64,000 nt of DNA from Catenulispora yoronensis (lineage in GTDB: Bacteria > Actinomycetota > Actinomycetes > Streptomycetales > Catenulisporaceae), in the NCBI RefSeq assembly GCF_039531695.1, contig NZ_BAAAQN010000052.1, forward strand, positions 1 through 64,000, given 5' to 3'. The translations under genes were made by a program, and so were the position numbers. This document shows positions 26,368 through 34,384 of the stretch, in pieces. The number at the start of each line of letters is the position of its first letter. Within the stretch, counting starts at the first letter, position 1. The notes beneath the pieces were generated by a model. The model did no database searches. It had not been told where the DNA came from and saw only the letters and a list, made by a program, of their open reading frames with translations.

Positions 26368-27398
26368 GCCAGCCTCTGGTCCGTGATGGCCAAGGCCGAA
26401 GTACCGGTCTTGTAGGTGACCGAGCGGATGCCCAGCGCCTCCTTCAGATGTCCGGCCGGCAGCACCTGCGGCGTGGGGGCCGGGGCCTTGCCCGGGGCCG
26501 GCAGCGGATAGGCGGTGGTGGTCGCCGAGTGGAAGGTGACGTTGCCCTCGGTCTTGCTGAACAGCTGGTGCACGTGGCCGTTGAGGCAGGTCACCGACCC
26601 GAACCGCTTGAGCAGGTTCAGCACCTGCAACGCGTCGTCGGTGCTCCAGCCCCACGCCGGATACATGGCGAACAGCGGGATGTGGCTGAACACGACGATC
26701 GGGGTGTCCGAGCTCAGGCCCGCGACGTCCTTGCGGACGAAGTCGATCTGGTCGTTGCCCAGGTGGCCGAGCTTCTCCAGACTCAGGGTGTTGACCAGCG
26801 CGATGAAGTGCACGCCGTGGGTGTCGAAGGAGTACCAGCCGTCGCCGGAGGTGTTGGCGCCGAAGGCCTGGCGGTAGCCCTTGCCGCTGTCGCCGACCGA
26901 GTCGTGCTCGCCGGGGACGGTGAACACCCGGCCGGTGCGCAGGCCGCCGAGCATCTGCCGCACCTGGTCGAACTGCGCCGGGGTGGAGGTGTGCGTCAGG
27001 TCGCCGGTGTGCATGACGAAGTCCGGCCGGAAACCCAGGGCATTGACTTGGTCGATGGCGCCGTCGAAGGAGGCGGTGACGTCGGTGTTGGCCGGGCCGG
27101 CGAAGCCGATGTGGCTGTCGGAGATCTGCACGAAGCGCAGCGCGTTGGCGTCCGCGGCGGCCGCGGCGGCGGCCGAGCTGTCCTTGTCGTGCGCGACGTG
27201 GCTGATCACCTCGCCGCCGGCGACGGTGAGGACGACGGCCGAGCCGAACCAGCCGGCGTGGCGGAGCAGCTGGCGGCGGCTCATGCCGTCGGGGTCGGAC
27301 GGGTTGGCGGGTGGGTTGGCGGACGGGGTGCCGGATGGAGAGCCGGAAGGAGAGTCGGACGGAATCTCGGGTGGAGTGTCGGGGGTGAAGTCGGTCAT
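26364..27398 (-). CDS. Exported calcineurin-like metallophosphoesterase
   Basis: 344 residues; start at 27398 overlaps the cupredoxin stop by ATGA. A Pro/Ser-rich N-terminus is followed by MSRRQLLRHAGWFGSAVV (about 39-56), a twin-arginine export signal or membrane anchor. The catalytic metal motifs are all present: DSHIG, GDLTH, GEHD (in place of GNH), SHIPLF and GHVHQ. The substrate could be a phosphomonoester, a phosphodiester or cell-wall material. Export through Tat suggests folding with metal in the cytoplasm. Second gene of the cupredoxin operon. Confidence 0.88.
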   Translation of the reverse strand: MTDFTPDTPPEIPSDSPSGSPSGTPSANPPANPSDPDGMSRRQLLRHAGWFGSAVVLTVAGGEVISHVAHDKDSSAAAAAAADANALRFVQISDSHIGFAGPANTDVTASFDGAIDQVNALGFRPDFVMHTGDLTHTSTPAQFDQVRQMLGGLRTGRVFTVPGEHDSVGDSGKGYRQAFGANTSGDGWYSFDTHGVHFIALVNTLSLEKLGHLGNDQIDFVRKDVAGLSSDTPIVVFSHIPLFAMYPAWGWSTDDALQVLNLLKRFGSVTCLNGHVHQLFSKTEGNVTFHSATTTAYPLPAPGKAPAPTPQVLPAGHLKEALGIRSVTYKTGTSALAITDQRLA

Positions 27399-27943
27399 GG
27401 CGTCACCGTCACGGTCGCGGTCATGAAGGGATGGATCGTGCAGAGGTAGGCGTAGGTGCCCGGCGTCGTGAACGTGTAGGAGAAGCTCTCGCCGTCGGCC
27501 AGCGCCTTGGACTGCAACGGGCCACCGGAACCCTGGCTGGTCACGGTGTGGGCGTCGGAGTCCTTGTTCGTCCAGGTCACCGTGGTCCCGACCTTCACCG
27601 TCAACGCGGCCGGGGCGAACGCGAAGCCGGCGATGTTCACCGTGTTCCCGGTCGCCGGAGCCGCGGGAGCGGCGGACCCGCCGCTGGTCGCGGACATCGT
27701 CATACCGGCCATCGACGAACTGTCGGACGTCCCGGCCGCCGGCGCGGTACCGGTCGCCCCGGGCGCCCCGGCCAGCGACTGCCCGCTGCCGGGCTGGATC
27801 CCGGTGGACGCACTGCCCGCGGCCGGGTGGGACGAACTGCCGCACGCGGCCGTCAGCAGCAAGGTGGCGAGCGCCACCGCGCCGAGGCCCGACCCTCGCA
27901 GCCGCCCGGGCGGGCCGGGGATTCGGCTGACTCTCGGATTCAT
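27395..27943 (-). CDS. Cupredoxin (plastocyanin-like) lipoprotein
   Basis: 182 residues; CAGGAG lies 9 nt before the ATG at 27943. Lipoprotein signal with hydrophobic stretch ending TAACG. After a Gly/Ser/Ala/Met-rich linker the C-terminal ~90 residues form a plastocyanin-type fold. Type I copper ligands: His in DSDAHTVTS, then Cys, His and Met in YLCTIHPFM. It should be an electron carrier or copper-binding protein at the outer membrane face. First gene of a five-gene minus-strand operon, divergent from the ECF sigma-Rieske pair. Confidence 0.88.
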   Translation of the reverse strand: MNPRVSRIPGPPGRLRGSGLGAVALATLLLTAACGSSSHPAAGSASTGIQPGSGQSLAGAPGATGTAPAAGTSDSSSMAGMTMSATSGGSAAPAAPATGNTVNIAGFAFAPAALTVKVGTTVTWTNKDSDAHTVTSQGSGGPLQSKALADGESFSYTFTTPGTYAYLCTIHPFMTATVTVTP

Positions 27944-28313
27944 AAGATTCGACTCCTGTTTTCCACTGTCCGACCACGACCGGGCCGGGGAGCAAGCGCC
28001 GGCCGGTGCGGGATGCGCGCACCGGCCGGCGCCCTGTGGAGGAATAGCTGGAGGGGTTACAGGGGGCTGGTTCGGGGTGTCGGAAGTCGGTGTCGGAGGC
28101 CGGTGTCGGAGGCCAGTTTCGGAAGCCGGGCGCGGAGACTGGTGCCTGAGACCGGTGTCGGAAGCCGGGCGCGGCGGCCGCGATTGAGCCGTTCGCCCTC
28201 GCCGTTCGTTTCGGTCCGACGACATGACCCGATCCGGCGTAACCCGGATCGCTATCTGTCTGTGAGTCCGGACCCGCCGGCTCCCTCAGACGTCCCTGCG
28301 AGGTCGATCACGG
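27944..28313. other. Divergent promoter region with 13-bp degenerate tandem repeats
   Basis: 370 bp between cupredoxin and sigma factor genes. From about 28078 to 28168 about seven copies of a ~13-bp unit of the form gtgtcggaggccg or gtttcggaagccg run head to tail. No promoter hexamers are clear. The repeats may be a binding array or simply unstable intergenic DNA. Confidence 0.6.
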
Positions 28314-28934
28314 ATGGCCCTTTTCGCCGTGCCCGCGGATCCGGGAGACGCGGCGCCGCCGGGCAAGGCCGCGCCGCACCGCCAGGCCGGAGCACCACAG
28401 CCCAGAGCGCCGCAGTCCTTACCGACGGCCGCTTATCCGGGCTGGGAAGCGATCTACGCCGACAACGTCGAGCGCATCTACCGGCTCATGTACTCCAAGG
28501 TCGGCAACCGCCCCGACGCGGAGGACCTGACCTCGCAGGTGTTCCTGACCGCGCTGGGGCCGATGCGCACCACGGCCAGCGTCGGCGAGGTCCGCTCCTA
28601 TTTGCTGGCCACGGCGCGCACCGTGCTGGCCTCGCATTGGCGGGCCACCCTGGGGCATCAGGTCACGGTGATCGACGTCGACGCCTTCGACCTGGAAGAC
28701 TTCAGCGAGACCGGTGGTGAGGAGCGCAGCGGCCGGAACACCGCGCGGCTCGGGGCGATCCTGTCCGCGCTGCCGGAACGGCAGCGGGCCATCCTGACCC
28801 TGCGCTTCCTGCGCGGCTATTCGATCAAGGCGGCCGCCGCCGAGCTCGGGGTGACGGTGGCCAACGCCAAGGTGCTGCAACACCGTGCCCTGCGACGTGC
28901 CGCGGGACTCGACAAGGAAGGGGAAGCGTCATGA
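28314..28934 (+). CDS. ECF-family RNA polymerase sigma factor
   Basis: 206 residues. After a ~35-residue Ala/Pro-rich extension, region 2 is seen (NVERIYRLMYSKVGNRPDAEDLTSQVFLTAL, spread over about 50-82) with the DAEDLTQ-type core motif, and region 4 at about 145-195 (LSALPERQRAILTLRFLRGYSIKAAAAELGVTVANAKVLQHRAL). It redirects RNA polymerase to a specific set of promoters. Stop overlaps the Rieske gene start (ATGA), suggesting that the Rieske protein, not a classical anti-sigma factor, is its partner. The divergent cupredoxin operon is a plausible target. Confidence 0.9.
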   Translation: MALFAVPADPGDAAPPGKAAPHRQAGAPQPRAPQSLPTAAYPGWEAIYADNVERIYRLMYSKVGNRPDAEDLTSQVFLTALGPMRTTASVGEVRSYLLATARTVLASHWRATLGHQVTVIDVDAFDLEDFSETGGEERSGRNTARLGAILSALPERQRAILTLRFLRGYSIKAAAAELGVTVANAKVLQHRALRRAAGLDKEGEAS

Positions 28935-29671
28935 AGCGCCCGATCGACCGTTACGTGGACAGCCTGCTGCGCCGGCGCCGCCCCAAGGACTTCGCACCGA
29001 CCGAGGACGACCTGGCCATCGCGCGCGCCGCGATCGACCTGGCGGCCGCGGTGCCGGACGCACAGCGCCCGCGCGAGACGTTCGTCGAGGACCTGCGGCG
29101 GCGCCTGGCCGAGCAGCACGACGACCCGCGCCCGGCGGCCGAGGTCGCCGTCCCGGCCGCCTACCGCCCCCGGGGCCGCCGCCGGTTTCTCGCGGCGACG
29201 GCGCTCACTGCGACCAGCGTCGCCGCGGCGGTCGCGGTGGACCGCGCGGTCATCGGTCCGGCGTCGGCGGCGGGGATGGCCGAGGGCGAACTGAGCGTGG
29301 ACAGCGGCCGCTGGCAGAGCGTCATGGCCGCCGCGGACCTGCCGGAGGGGGCGACGCTGCCGTTCGACCTCGGCGCGGTCACGGGGTTCCTGCGCCGGAC
29401 GTCCGGACGGGTGCAGGCGGTTTCGGGGATCTGCACGCACCAGGGCTGCCGCCTGCGCCTGGATCCGCCGCGCGAGCAGCTCGCGTGCCCCTGCCACGGG
29501 GCGACGTTCACGTTGGCCGGGGCGCCGCTGACGCGTCCGCACGGCAGCCATCCGTTACCGGCGCTGCCTCGGCTGCCGGTGCGCATCGACGGCGAGCAGA
29601 TCCAGGTGTACGCGCCGATGGCGGGTCAGGAGCCGTCGACGTCGGAGAGTGGGCCGGCTCCGAGTGCGTGA
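28931..29671 (+). CDS. Rieske [2Fe-2S] protein with cytoplasmic N-terminal region
   Basis: 246 residues. Residues 1-75 are charged and predicted cytoplasmic (RYVDSLLRRRRPKDF, RETFVEDLRRRLAEQ), then RGRRRFLAATALTATSVAAA (about 80-99) is a Tat-like signal anchor. The C-terminal Rieske fold has CTHQGC (168-173) and CPCHG (186-190), with both cluster Cys/His pairs and the disulfide Cys. Co-translated with the ECF sigma factor. The arrangement, short cytoplasmic head plus external redox domain, would suit a redox-sensing anti-sigma factor, but that is inferred; an electron-transfer role with the cupredoxin is the alternative. Confidence 0.85.
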   Translation: MKRPIDRYVDSLLRRRRPKDFAPTEDDLAIARAAIDLAAAVPDAQRPRETFVEDLRRRLAEQHDDPRPAAEVAVPAAYRPRGRRRFLAATALTATSVAAAVAVDRAVIGPASAAGMAEGELSVDSGRWQSVMAAADLPEGATLPFDLGAVTGFLRRTSGRVQAVSGICTHQGCRLRLDPPREQLACPCHGATFTLAGAPLTRPHGSHPLPALPRLPVRIDGEQIQVYAPMAGQEPSTSESGPAPSA

Positions 29672-29714
29672 TGATGATCCCTTCGGTGCTTCGGAACTTC
29701 TGAGTTTCAGAGCT

Positions 29715-31268
29715 TCAGAGCGGCAAATCGGCGGGGAGGCGGCGGAACTCGCCGCGCCAGCGGTGTTCGCCGGGGCGGCCCGGGAACTCGGCCTTTTCGA
29801 GGGTGACCAGGGTCAGGTCGCCGTCGGCGAAGGATTCGACCTCGGCGCGGGTGAGGGGCCAGGGCGGTGTGTCGGTGGTGGGGGTGTCGGTGTCGCTGTC
29901 GCTGTCGTCGTTGTCCTCGATGGCGTAGACGACGAACAACGTGCCGTCCGGGGCGACGAAGTCGCTGATGGCGCTGATGGCCCGGTCCCGCAAGGACCGG
30001 GGCAGGGCCTGGACGGTGAAGATCTCGACCACCAGATCAAAGCTCTGTGACCAGTCGGCGGGCGGTTCGAACAGGTCGGCGTGCTGGTAGTGGACCTTGG
30101 TGCCCGGAAAGCGTTGCTCGGCGATGCGTACGGCCGTCGCCGACGCGTCGAAGGCAGTCGTGTCGAATCCGAGTTCTGCGACGAACTCGGCGTCGGCGCC
30201 GAGGCCGCAGCCGACGACGAGAGCGGTGCGGCCGGCGCCGGAGACGTTGTTCTGCGTAGCCCATTGGACGAGCAGCGCGTGCGCCTCGCGACGACTCCAG
30301 GGCAGCTCCACGCTTCCTTCCGCGCCGGCGTTATAGAGCGTCTCGAACCAGCCTGCTGAGTCACCGGCGGCGGAGGCGGCTGTGAAGATGCGCTCGGCCT
30401 CGGCCTCCCAGCCGCCGGAAGTGTGGTTCAGGATCGCCGGGACGGCCACATCCCAGGTCTGGGGCGGGAGGTCGTGGCCGGTGCGGGGCAGGATCACCAG
30501 CTGCGAGCCGGGATAGTGCTGCTGGGTGGCGAGCGCGTGGGCGGGCGGGAAGACCGGGTCCAGGTCGCCGTGCAGGATCAGGACCGGGACGTCCACCGTG
30601 CGTCCGGCGGCGCGGTCGGGCACGCTGAGGTCGATGGCGAAGTGGTTGGTCAGGCAGGCCGCGATGTCGGCGGTGCGGGTCAGGTCCTGCTCGGCGATGG
30701 CGCGCACGGCCGCTTCGGCCGCTTCGTCGAAGTACGGCGACTCGCCGGCGTAGACGCGCATCAGGCCAATGATGAAGTCGACGACGTCGGCGGGGTCGGA
30801 CGGATTCGGGCGCCGGGTGCTCGTGTACTCGATGAACTCCCGCGCCATCCCGGGCAGACCGGCTCCGCCGGTGGTGGTGCTGACCAGTGTGAGGGAGTCC
30901 ACGCGGTCGGGGTGCAGGAGCGCGGCCAGCGTGACGATGCCGCCGGCCATCGATCGGCCGATCAGGTGGGCGCGCTCGACGCCGAGGGCGTCCAGGATCC
31001 CGATCGCGTCGTCGGCCAGGTCGGCGAGCGAGTAGCCCGGACGGCCCACCGGGAAGGTCGTGGAGCGTCCGGTGTCGCGGTTGTCGAAGCGGATGACGTG
31101 GCGGCGTCCGGCGGCCAGGCGTTCGCACAGCTCACGAGGCCACCACAGCATCGAGGCGGAGGCGCCGTGCACCAGCAGGATCGTCGGGTGCGCCGGGTCG
31201 CCGAACTGCTCGACGCACAGGTCGACGCCGTTTGCCCGGACCATTTCCTCGTTCGTGGTGCTCGGCAT
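29715..31268 (-). CDS. Alpha/beta hydrolase fused to SAM-dependent methyltransferase
   Basis: 517 residues. Residues about 10-285 are a complete alpha/beta hydrolase: oxyanion region LLVHGASAS (31-39), nucleophile elbow GRSMAGG with Ser106, acid in HGDLDPV (Asp235 or Asp237) and His265 in RTGHD. Residues about 305-515 are a class I methyltransferase: VVGCGLGAD at 351-359 (motif I), Asp in AFDAS at the end of strand 2, and a variable tail. An Asp/Thr low-complexity loop (DNDDSDSDTDTPTTDTPP) precedes the last strands. The two activities are usually separate proteins; the fusion suggests consecutive steps on one substrate, perhaps a thiol or acyl ester. It lies 6 bp from the MarR gene stop, same direction. 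Confidence 0.85.
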   Translation of the reverse strand: MPSTTNEEMVRANGVDLCVEQFGDPAHPTILLVHGASASMLWWPRELCERLAAGRRHVIRFDNRDTGRSTTFPVGRPGYSLADLADDAIGILDALGVERAHLIGRSMAGGIVTLAALLHPDRVDSLTLVSTTTGGAGLPGMAREFIEYTSTRRPNPSDPADVVDFIIGLMRVYAGESPYFDEAAEAAVRAIAEQDLTRTADIAACLTNHFAIDLSVPDRAAGRTVDVPVLILHGDLDPVFPPAHALATQQHYPGSQLVILPRTGHDLPPQTWDVAVPAILNHTSGGWEAEAERIFTAASAAGDSAGWFETLYNAGAEGSVELPWSRREAHALLVQWATQNNVSGAGRTALVVGCGLGADAEFVAELGFDTTAFDASATAVRIAEQRFPGTKVHYQHADLFEPPADWSQSFDLVVEIFTVQALPRSLRDRAISAISDFVAPDGTLFVVYAIEDNDDSDSDTDTPTTDTPPWPLTRAEVESFADGDLTLVTLEKAEFPGRPGEHRWRGEFRRLPADLPL

Positions 31269-31274
31269 GTCACG

Positions 31275-31895
31275 TCACGTCCTTGGGTGGGGGGCACGGC
31301 TTTCACGACCTCTTCGGACGATACCGGTGGGCGGGGACACGGGCACTGCTGAGGGGATGGCTGAAGGGATGGCTGCGGGGATGGCTGAGGGCACTGTTGA
31401 GGGGACGACTGAGGGGATGGCTGCGGCGAGGCGGTCTATGAGGGCCAGGGCTGTTGCCAGGACTTGGCGTTCGTCGGTGTCAAGGCTCTGTTCCACGGCG
31501 GTGGCGAGGACGGCCACGCGGTGGGCACGGTCGGTCTCGATCATGTTCTTGCCGGATGGAGTCAGCGTGAGGTTCTTCTTGCGCGCGTCGGCGGGGTCGG
31601 GAACGGCGGTGATGTAGCCGGCGTCGGTGAGGTCTTTGACCGTCGCGGCCATCGTCTGGTGCCGTACGCCCCGGGATGCCGCCAGGTCGGCGGTGGTCAT
31701 GGGGCCGCGGACGTCGAGGAGGTCGAGGGTGGCGGCCGGGATCGGGGGGAGGCGGTCGACGGTGCGGGTGGTGCGAACCAGGACACTGACTGCGGAGCGG
31801 AGGTGGGAGGCGAGGGCTTCGGCGGTGGGAGTGGCGGTGGAGGCGGCGGCGGGAGCGGAGGCGGCGGCGGGAGCGGCGGTGTGGGACACCGTCAT
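31275..31895 (-). CDS. MarR family regulator with C-terminal (A/V)IPS repeats
   Basis: 206 residues. After an Ala-rich N-terminus comes a winged helix (MTTADLAASRGVRHQTMAATVKDLTDAGYI, about 67-96) and the wing with DARKKNLTLTPSG, typical of MarR. The C-terminal ~45 residues are unusual: seven four-residue units (AIPS, VVPS, TVPS, AIPA, AIPS, AIPS, AVPV) encoded by 12-bp DNA repeats, then a basic tail. It is divergent from an MBL-fold hydrolase with a palindrome between them, and 6 bp upstream of the hydrolase-methyltransferase fusion, so it probably controls both. Confidence 0.85.
   Translation of the reverse strand: MTVSHTAAPAAASAPAAASTATPTAEALASHLRSAVSVLVRTTRTVDRLPPIPAATLDLLDVRGPMTTADLAASRGVRHQTMAATVKDLTDAGYITAVPDPADARKKNLTLTPSGKNMIETDRAHRVAVLATAVEQSLDTDERQVLATALALIDRLAAAIPSVVPSTVPSAIPAAIPSAIPSAVPVSPPTGIVRRGRESRAPHPRT
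31349..31432 (-). repeat. 12-bp in-frame repeats at the MarR 3' end
   Basis: Seven consecutive 12-bp units of the type ctgaggggatgg, read on the plus strand, lie within the MarR coding sequence and encode its C-terminal IPS repeats. Replication slippage is the likely source; copy number should vary between strains. Confidence 0.8.
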
Positions 31896-31916
31896 AGGGT
31901 AGATTCTACAGGGGAT

Positions 31917-31926
31917 ACTGTACAGT
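31917..31926. promoter_or_regulatory. Candidate MarR operator palindrome ACTGTACAGT
   Basis: A perfect 10-bp palindrome in the 38-bp gap between the divergent MarR (start 31895) and MBL hydrolase (start 31934). A TAGAAT-like -10 for the MarR gene (complement of 31903-31908) and gatact (31914-31919) for the hydrolase both lie next to or within it, so binding would block both. The hydrolase transcript would have almost no leader. Confidence 0.6.
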
Positions 31927-31933
31927 TCTTACT

Positions 31934-32575
31934 GTGGAACTCATCAAACATGCTCATGCCTGCGTCTCGCTGACCGGCGACGGCGGTCGGATCGTCATCG
32001 ATCCGGGCGCCTTCACTCCGAACGCCGCGGCGGCGGTCGTCGAGGCGGAGGCGGTGCTGATCACGCATGAGCACGTCGACCACTTCGACGAGGCGTTGAT
32101 CGCGCAGGCTTTGGAGGAGCGGCCCGAGTTGCGGGTCTATGGGCCCGAGGCCGTGGTGGGGCGTTGGTCGGCGCGGCGGGGACAGGTCACCGCGGTGCGG
32201 GCCGGGGACACGTTTCGAGTCGCAGGGTTCGATGTCGCCGTGTTCGGCGAGCTGCACGCGGAGATCCATCGGGACATTCCGCGGGCTGTGAACGTGGGCT
32301 ACTACGTCGATGAGCGGCTCTATCATCCCGGCGACGCGTACCACGTCCCGCCGGCGCCGGTGGAGATGCTGCTGGTGCCGATCAGCGGACCGTGGACGCA
32401 GCTCGGCGCGGCGGCGGACTATGTGCGGGAGGTCGCGCCGGCGCGGGCGATCCAGATCCACGAGGTGATGCTGAGCGAGCTCGGTCAGCAGTCGTTCGCC
32501 CGGTTTCTGAGTCCGGAGATGCTGACCGAGGTCGCGGTGGGGATTCTGCCGGTCGGGGAGATGGTCGAGGTCTGA
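31934..32575 (+). CDS. MBL-fold metal-dependent hydrolase (UlaG-like)
   Basis: 213 residues from a GTG at 31934 in an almost leaderless position. The metallo-beta-lactamase fold metal motif is ITHEHVDHF (HxHxDH); further ligands are His in FGELHAEIHRD and Asp in YHPGDAYHVP, and a C-terminal IQIHEVM. The size and simple KHAHACVSLTGDGGRIVIDPG start resemble the UlaG/L-ascorbate lactonase-like group. Substrate unknown. Probably repressed by the divergent MarR protein. Confidence 0.88.
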   Translation: MELIKHAHACVSLTGDGGRIVIDPGAFTPNAAAAVVEAEAVLITHEHVDHFDEALIAQALEERPELRVYGPEAVVGRWSARRGQVTAVRAGDTFRVAGFDVAVFGELHAEIHRDIPRAVNVGYYVDERLYHPGDAYHVPPAPVEMLLVPISGPWTQLGAAADYVREVAPARAIQIHEVMLSELGQQSFARFLSPEMLTEVAVGILPVGEMVEV

Positions 32576-32603
32576 GGTCGGCCTTCTGGAGCGCCGCCTG
32601 GAG

Positions 32604-33521
32604 CTAGGTGCGGTCCACGAGGCGGGCGGGGACGACGTCGAAAGTCACTCGCTTGCCGTCCCGCTGCACCTGCACCGGCGTCGCCTTGCCGATGAGCGCA
32701 CCGTCCAGGAGGTCGAACAGCGCGGCGTGGCCGTCGACGTCCTGACCGGCCAGGCTCAGCAGGACGTCGCCGGGCCGGAACGGGCTGTCGGCGGCCTTCA
32801 CCTTGGTGACGATCTCGCGCTTCGCGGTGCGTCCGTCGACGTCCACATCGCGGGCGTGGACCGCGATGCCGAGCGCGGCGCGGGTGACGCGGCCGTCGGC
32901 GATCAGCTGCGGGACTATGCGGGCCACGGTCGCGGCCGGGACGGCGAAGGCCATGCCCTGGGCGTCGTCGCGAATCATGGTGTTGACACCGACGACACCG
33001 CCGGACAGGTCGACCAGCGGGCCGCCGGAGTTGCCGGGGTTCACCGCCGCGTCGGTCTGGATCAGCTGTTGCAGCGGCCGCTCGTGCTGCGGCGACTGGA
33101 GCTGCCGGGACAGACCGCTGACGATGCCGACGGAGACCGATTCCGGGTAGTCGCCGAGGGGATTGCCCATCGCCAGCACGAACTCGCCGAGCCGGACCGG
33201 GGTCCGGCGCAGCTCCAGGCACGCCTCGTGCGGCTCGGTCAGCTCGACGACGGCGAGGTCGGTGAGCGGGTCGCGGCCCAGGATCTTGATCGGCTGGGTC
33301 GGATAGCCGTGGATCGCGGCCGTCCAGACCAGGTCCTCGGCTTGATCGACGACGTGGTTGTTGGTGACGACGTGGCAGGCGTCGTCCAGCACGAACCCGG
33401 AGCCGGCGGTCCAGCCGTCGGCGCCGCGCTCCCCACGGATGGCCACGACGCTGGGCATCACCGCCTCGATCAGGTCCGCCAACTCGCCACTGAGCGCGGC
33501 CATCGCGGATATGGCGGTCAT
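32604..33521 (-). CDS. HtrA-like (S1C) serine protease with PDZ domain
   Basis: 305 residues. Trypsin-like domain with the full triad: His56 (VVTNNHVVD), Asp88 (PLTDLAVVEL) and Ser165 (NPGNSGGPLVD); a PDZ domain follows (about 205-300, FRPGDVLLSLAGQDV). There is no signal peptide or membrane helix at the N-terminus, unlike most HtrA proteases, so it may act in the cytoplasm. The YbjN-type gene ends only 4 bp upstream, giving a two-gene operon in which a chaperone-like protein is paired with a quality-control protease. Confidence 0.9.
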   Translation of the reverse strand: MTAISAMAALSGELADLIEAVMPSVVAIRGERGADGWTAGSGFVLDDACHVVTNNHVVDQAEDLVWTAAIHGYPTQPIKILGRDPLTDLAVVELTEPHEACLELRRTPVRLGEFVLAMGNPLGDYPESVSVGIVSGLSRQLQSPQHERPLQQLIQTDAAVNPGNSGGPLVDLSGGVVGVNTMIRDDAQGMAFAVPAATVARIVPQLIADGRVTRAALGIAVHARDVDVDGRTAKREIVTKVKAADSPFRPGDVLLSLAGQDVDGHAALFDLLDGALIGKATPVQVQRDGKRVTFDVVPARLVDRT

Positions 33522-33525
33522 CGGC

Positions 33526-33984
33526 TCAGACCTCCACGGAGTCCGCGTCGTCGGGCTCGTCCTCGAAGGCGGTGCGACCGGCTCCGATCAACGCTTTGAA
33601 CTTGTCGTCCTGCTCGTCGGCAATGTGCCCGATCTGCGCGCAGGCGCCGATCAACGCCTCGGCGGTGAGGCTGTCGGCGGCCAGGTCGCGCGCGAGGGTG
33701 AGGCGACGCTCGTGCCAGAAGCAGCGGACCCAGAGGTAGTCGCGGTTGATCTCGTTGACCGCGATGAGGAGCTTGCGGGACAGCGGGACGTCCTCAAGGA
33801 CGATGCCGAAGACTTGGACCAGGCCCGACTCGTCGCCGGCTTGCCCCGGGGAGACCCAGTACAGGGAACTGCCTTGCCGGATCTGGAAGTCGCCGTCGGA
33901 GTCGGGCTCGGCGCGGCCCTCTACCAGGCCGCCGTCTTCTAGGACGCGTGCTACGAAGGCGCGGATCATTTCTACGTTCGCCAT
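33526..33984 (-). CDS. YbjN/type III secretion chaperone-like domain protein
   Basis: 152 residues forming one YbjN-like alpha/beta domain: an N-terminal helix (MIRAFVARVLED), strands DGDFQIRQGSSLYWVS and GLVQVFGIVLEDVPLS, NEINRDYLWVRCFWHERRLTLARDLAA and a C-terminal helix. This fold is widespread in actinobacteria and resembles type III secretion chaperones, although no secretion system is near. First gene of an operon with the HtrA-like protease. Function unknown; chaperoning is inferred from fold. Confidence 0.75.
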   Translation of the reverse strand: MANVEMIRAFVARVLEDGGLVEGRAEPDSDGDFQIRQGSSLYWVSPGQAGDESGLVQVFGIVLEDVPLSRKLLIAVNEINRDYLWVRCFWHERRLTLARDLAADSLTAEALIGACAQIGHIADEQDDKFKALIGAGRTAFEDEPDDADSVEV

Positions 33985-34185
33985 GGGCAGACTTTATACG
34001 GGGTGGGGGTGGGGGGAAGGTGTGAGTTGAGTGAGGGTGGGGTGGGGGGAGTCGAGTCGAGCAAGCCAAGCCAAGCCAAGCCAGATCAAAGTCAACTGCG
34101 CCTCCGGCGGCCCCTCCGGGGAGGGCCTCGCTCTGGAAAGAGTGGGGCCGGGCGGGCTGGCGCGGCTTTGCGCTGTGGTTCCGGT

Positions 34186-34351
34186 TTCGGTTCCGGTCTT
34201 TCCGTCGCATCGTCGCCTGAAGGAATCACACCGCCCAGGCGGTATCAAGGCGACCCTTTGGGTGCCGTGCCCCAGCTCATGCGAGCCTTGACACCGCCTG
34301 GGCGGCGCGATTGGCTACGCCCGCCGAAGCGACGGAAAGACCGGAACCGAA
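34186..34351. repeat. 166-bp nested inverted repeat (MITE-like or structured RNA)
   Basis: The outer arms are a perfect 23-bp inverted repeat (34186-34208, starting ttcggttccgg, and 34329-34351). Inside them a second pair, 34231-34251 (ccgcccaggcggtatcaaggc) and 34285-34305, matches at 20 of 21 positions. Together they would make one long hairpin with an internal loop and a ~33-nt apex. No open frame, no transposase and no clear target duplication. Confidence 0.8.
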
Positions 34352-34384
34352 GACCTAACTTTGGCAAAAAGCGAGGCGACCGGT

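Noticed and set aside
34186..34351. Ordinary factor-independent terminator
   Set aside because: Too long and nested, lies upstream rather than downstream of the nearest gene start (YbjN at 33984, minus strand) and about 480 bp beyond the cupin stop.
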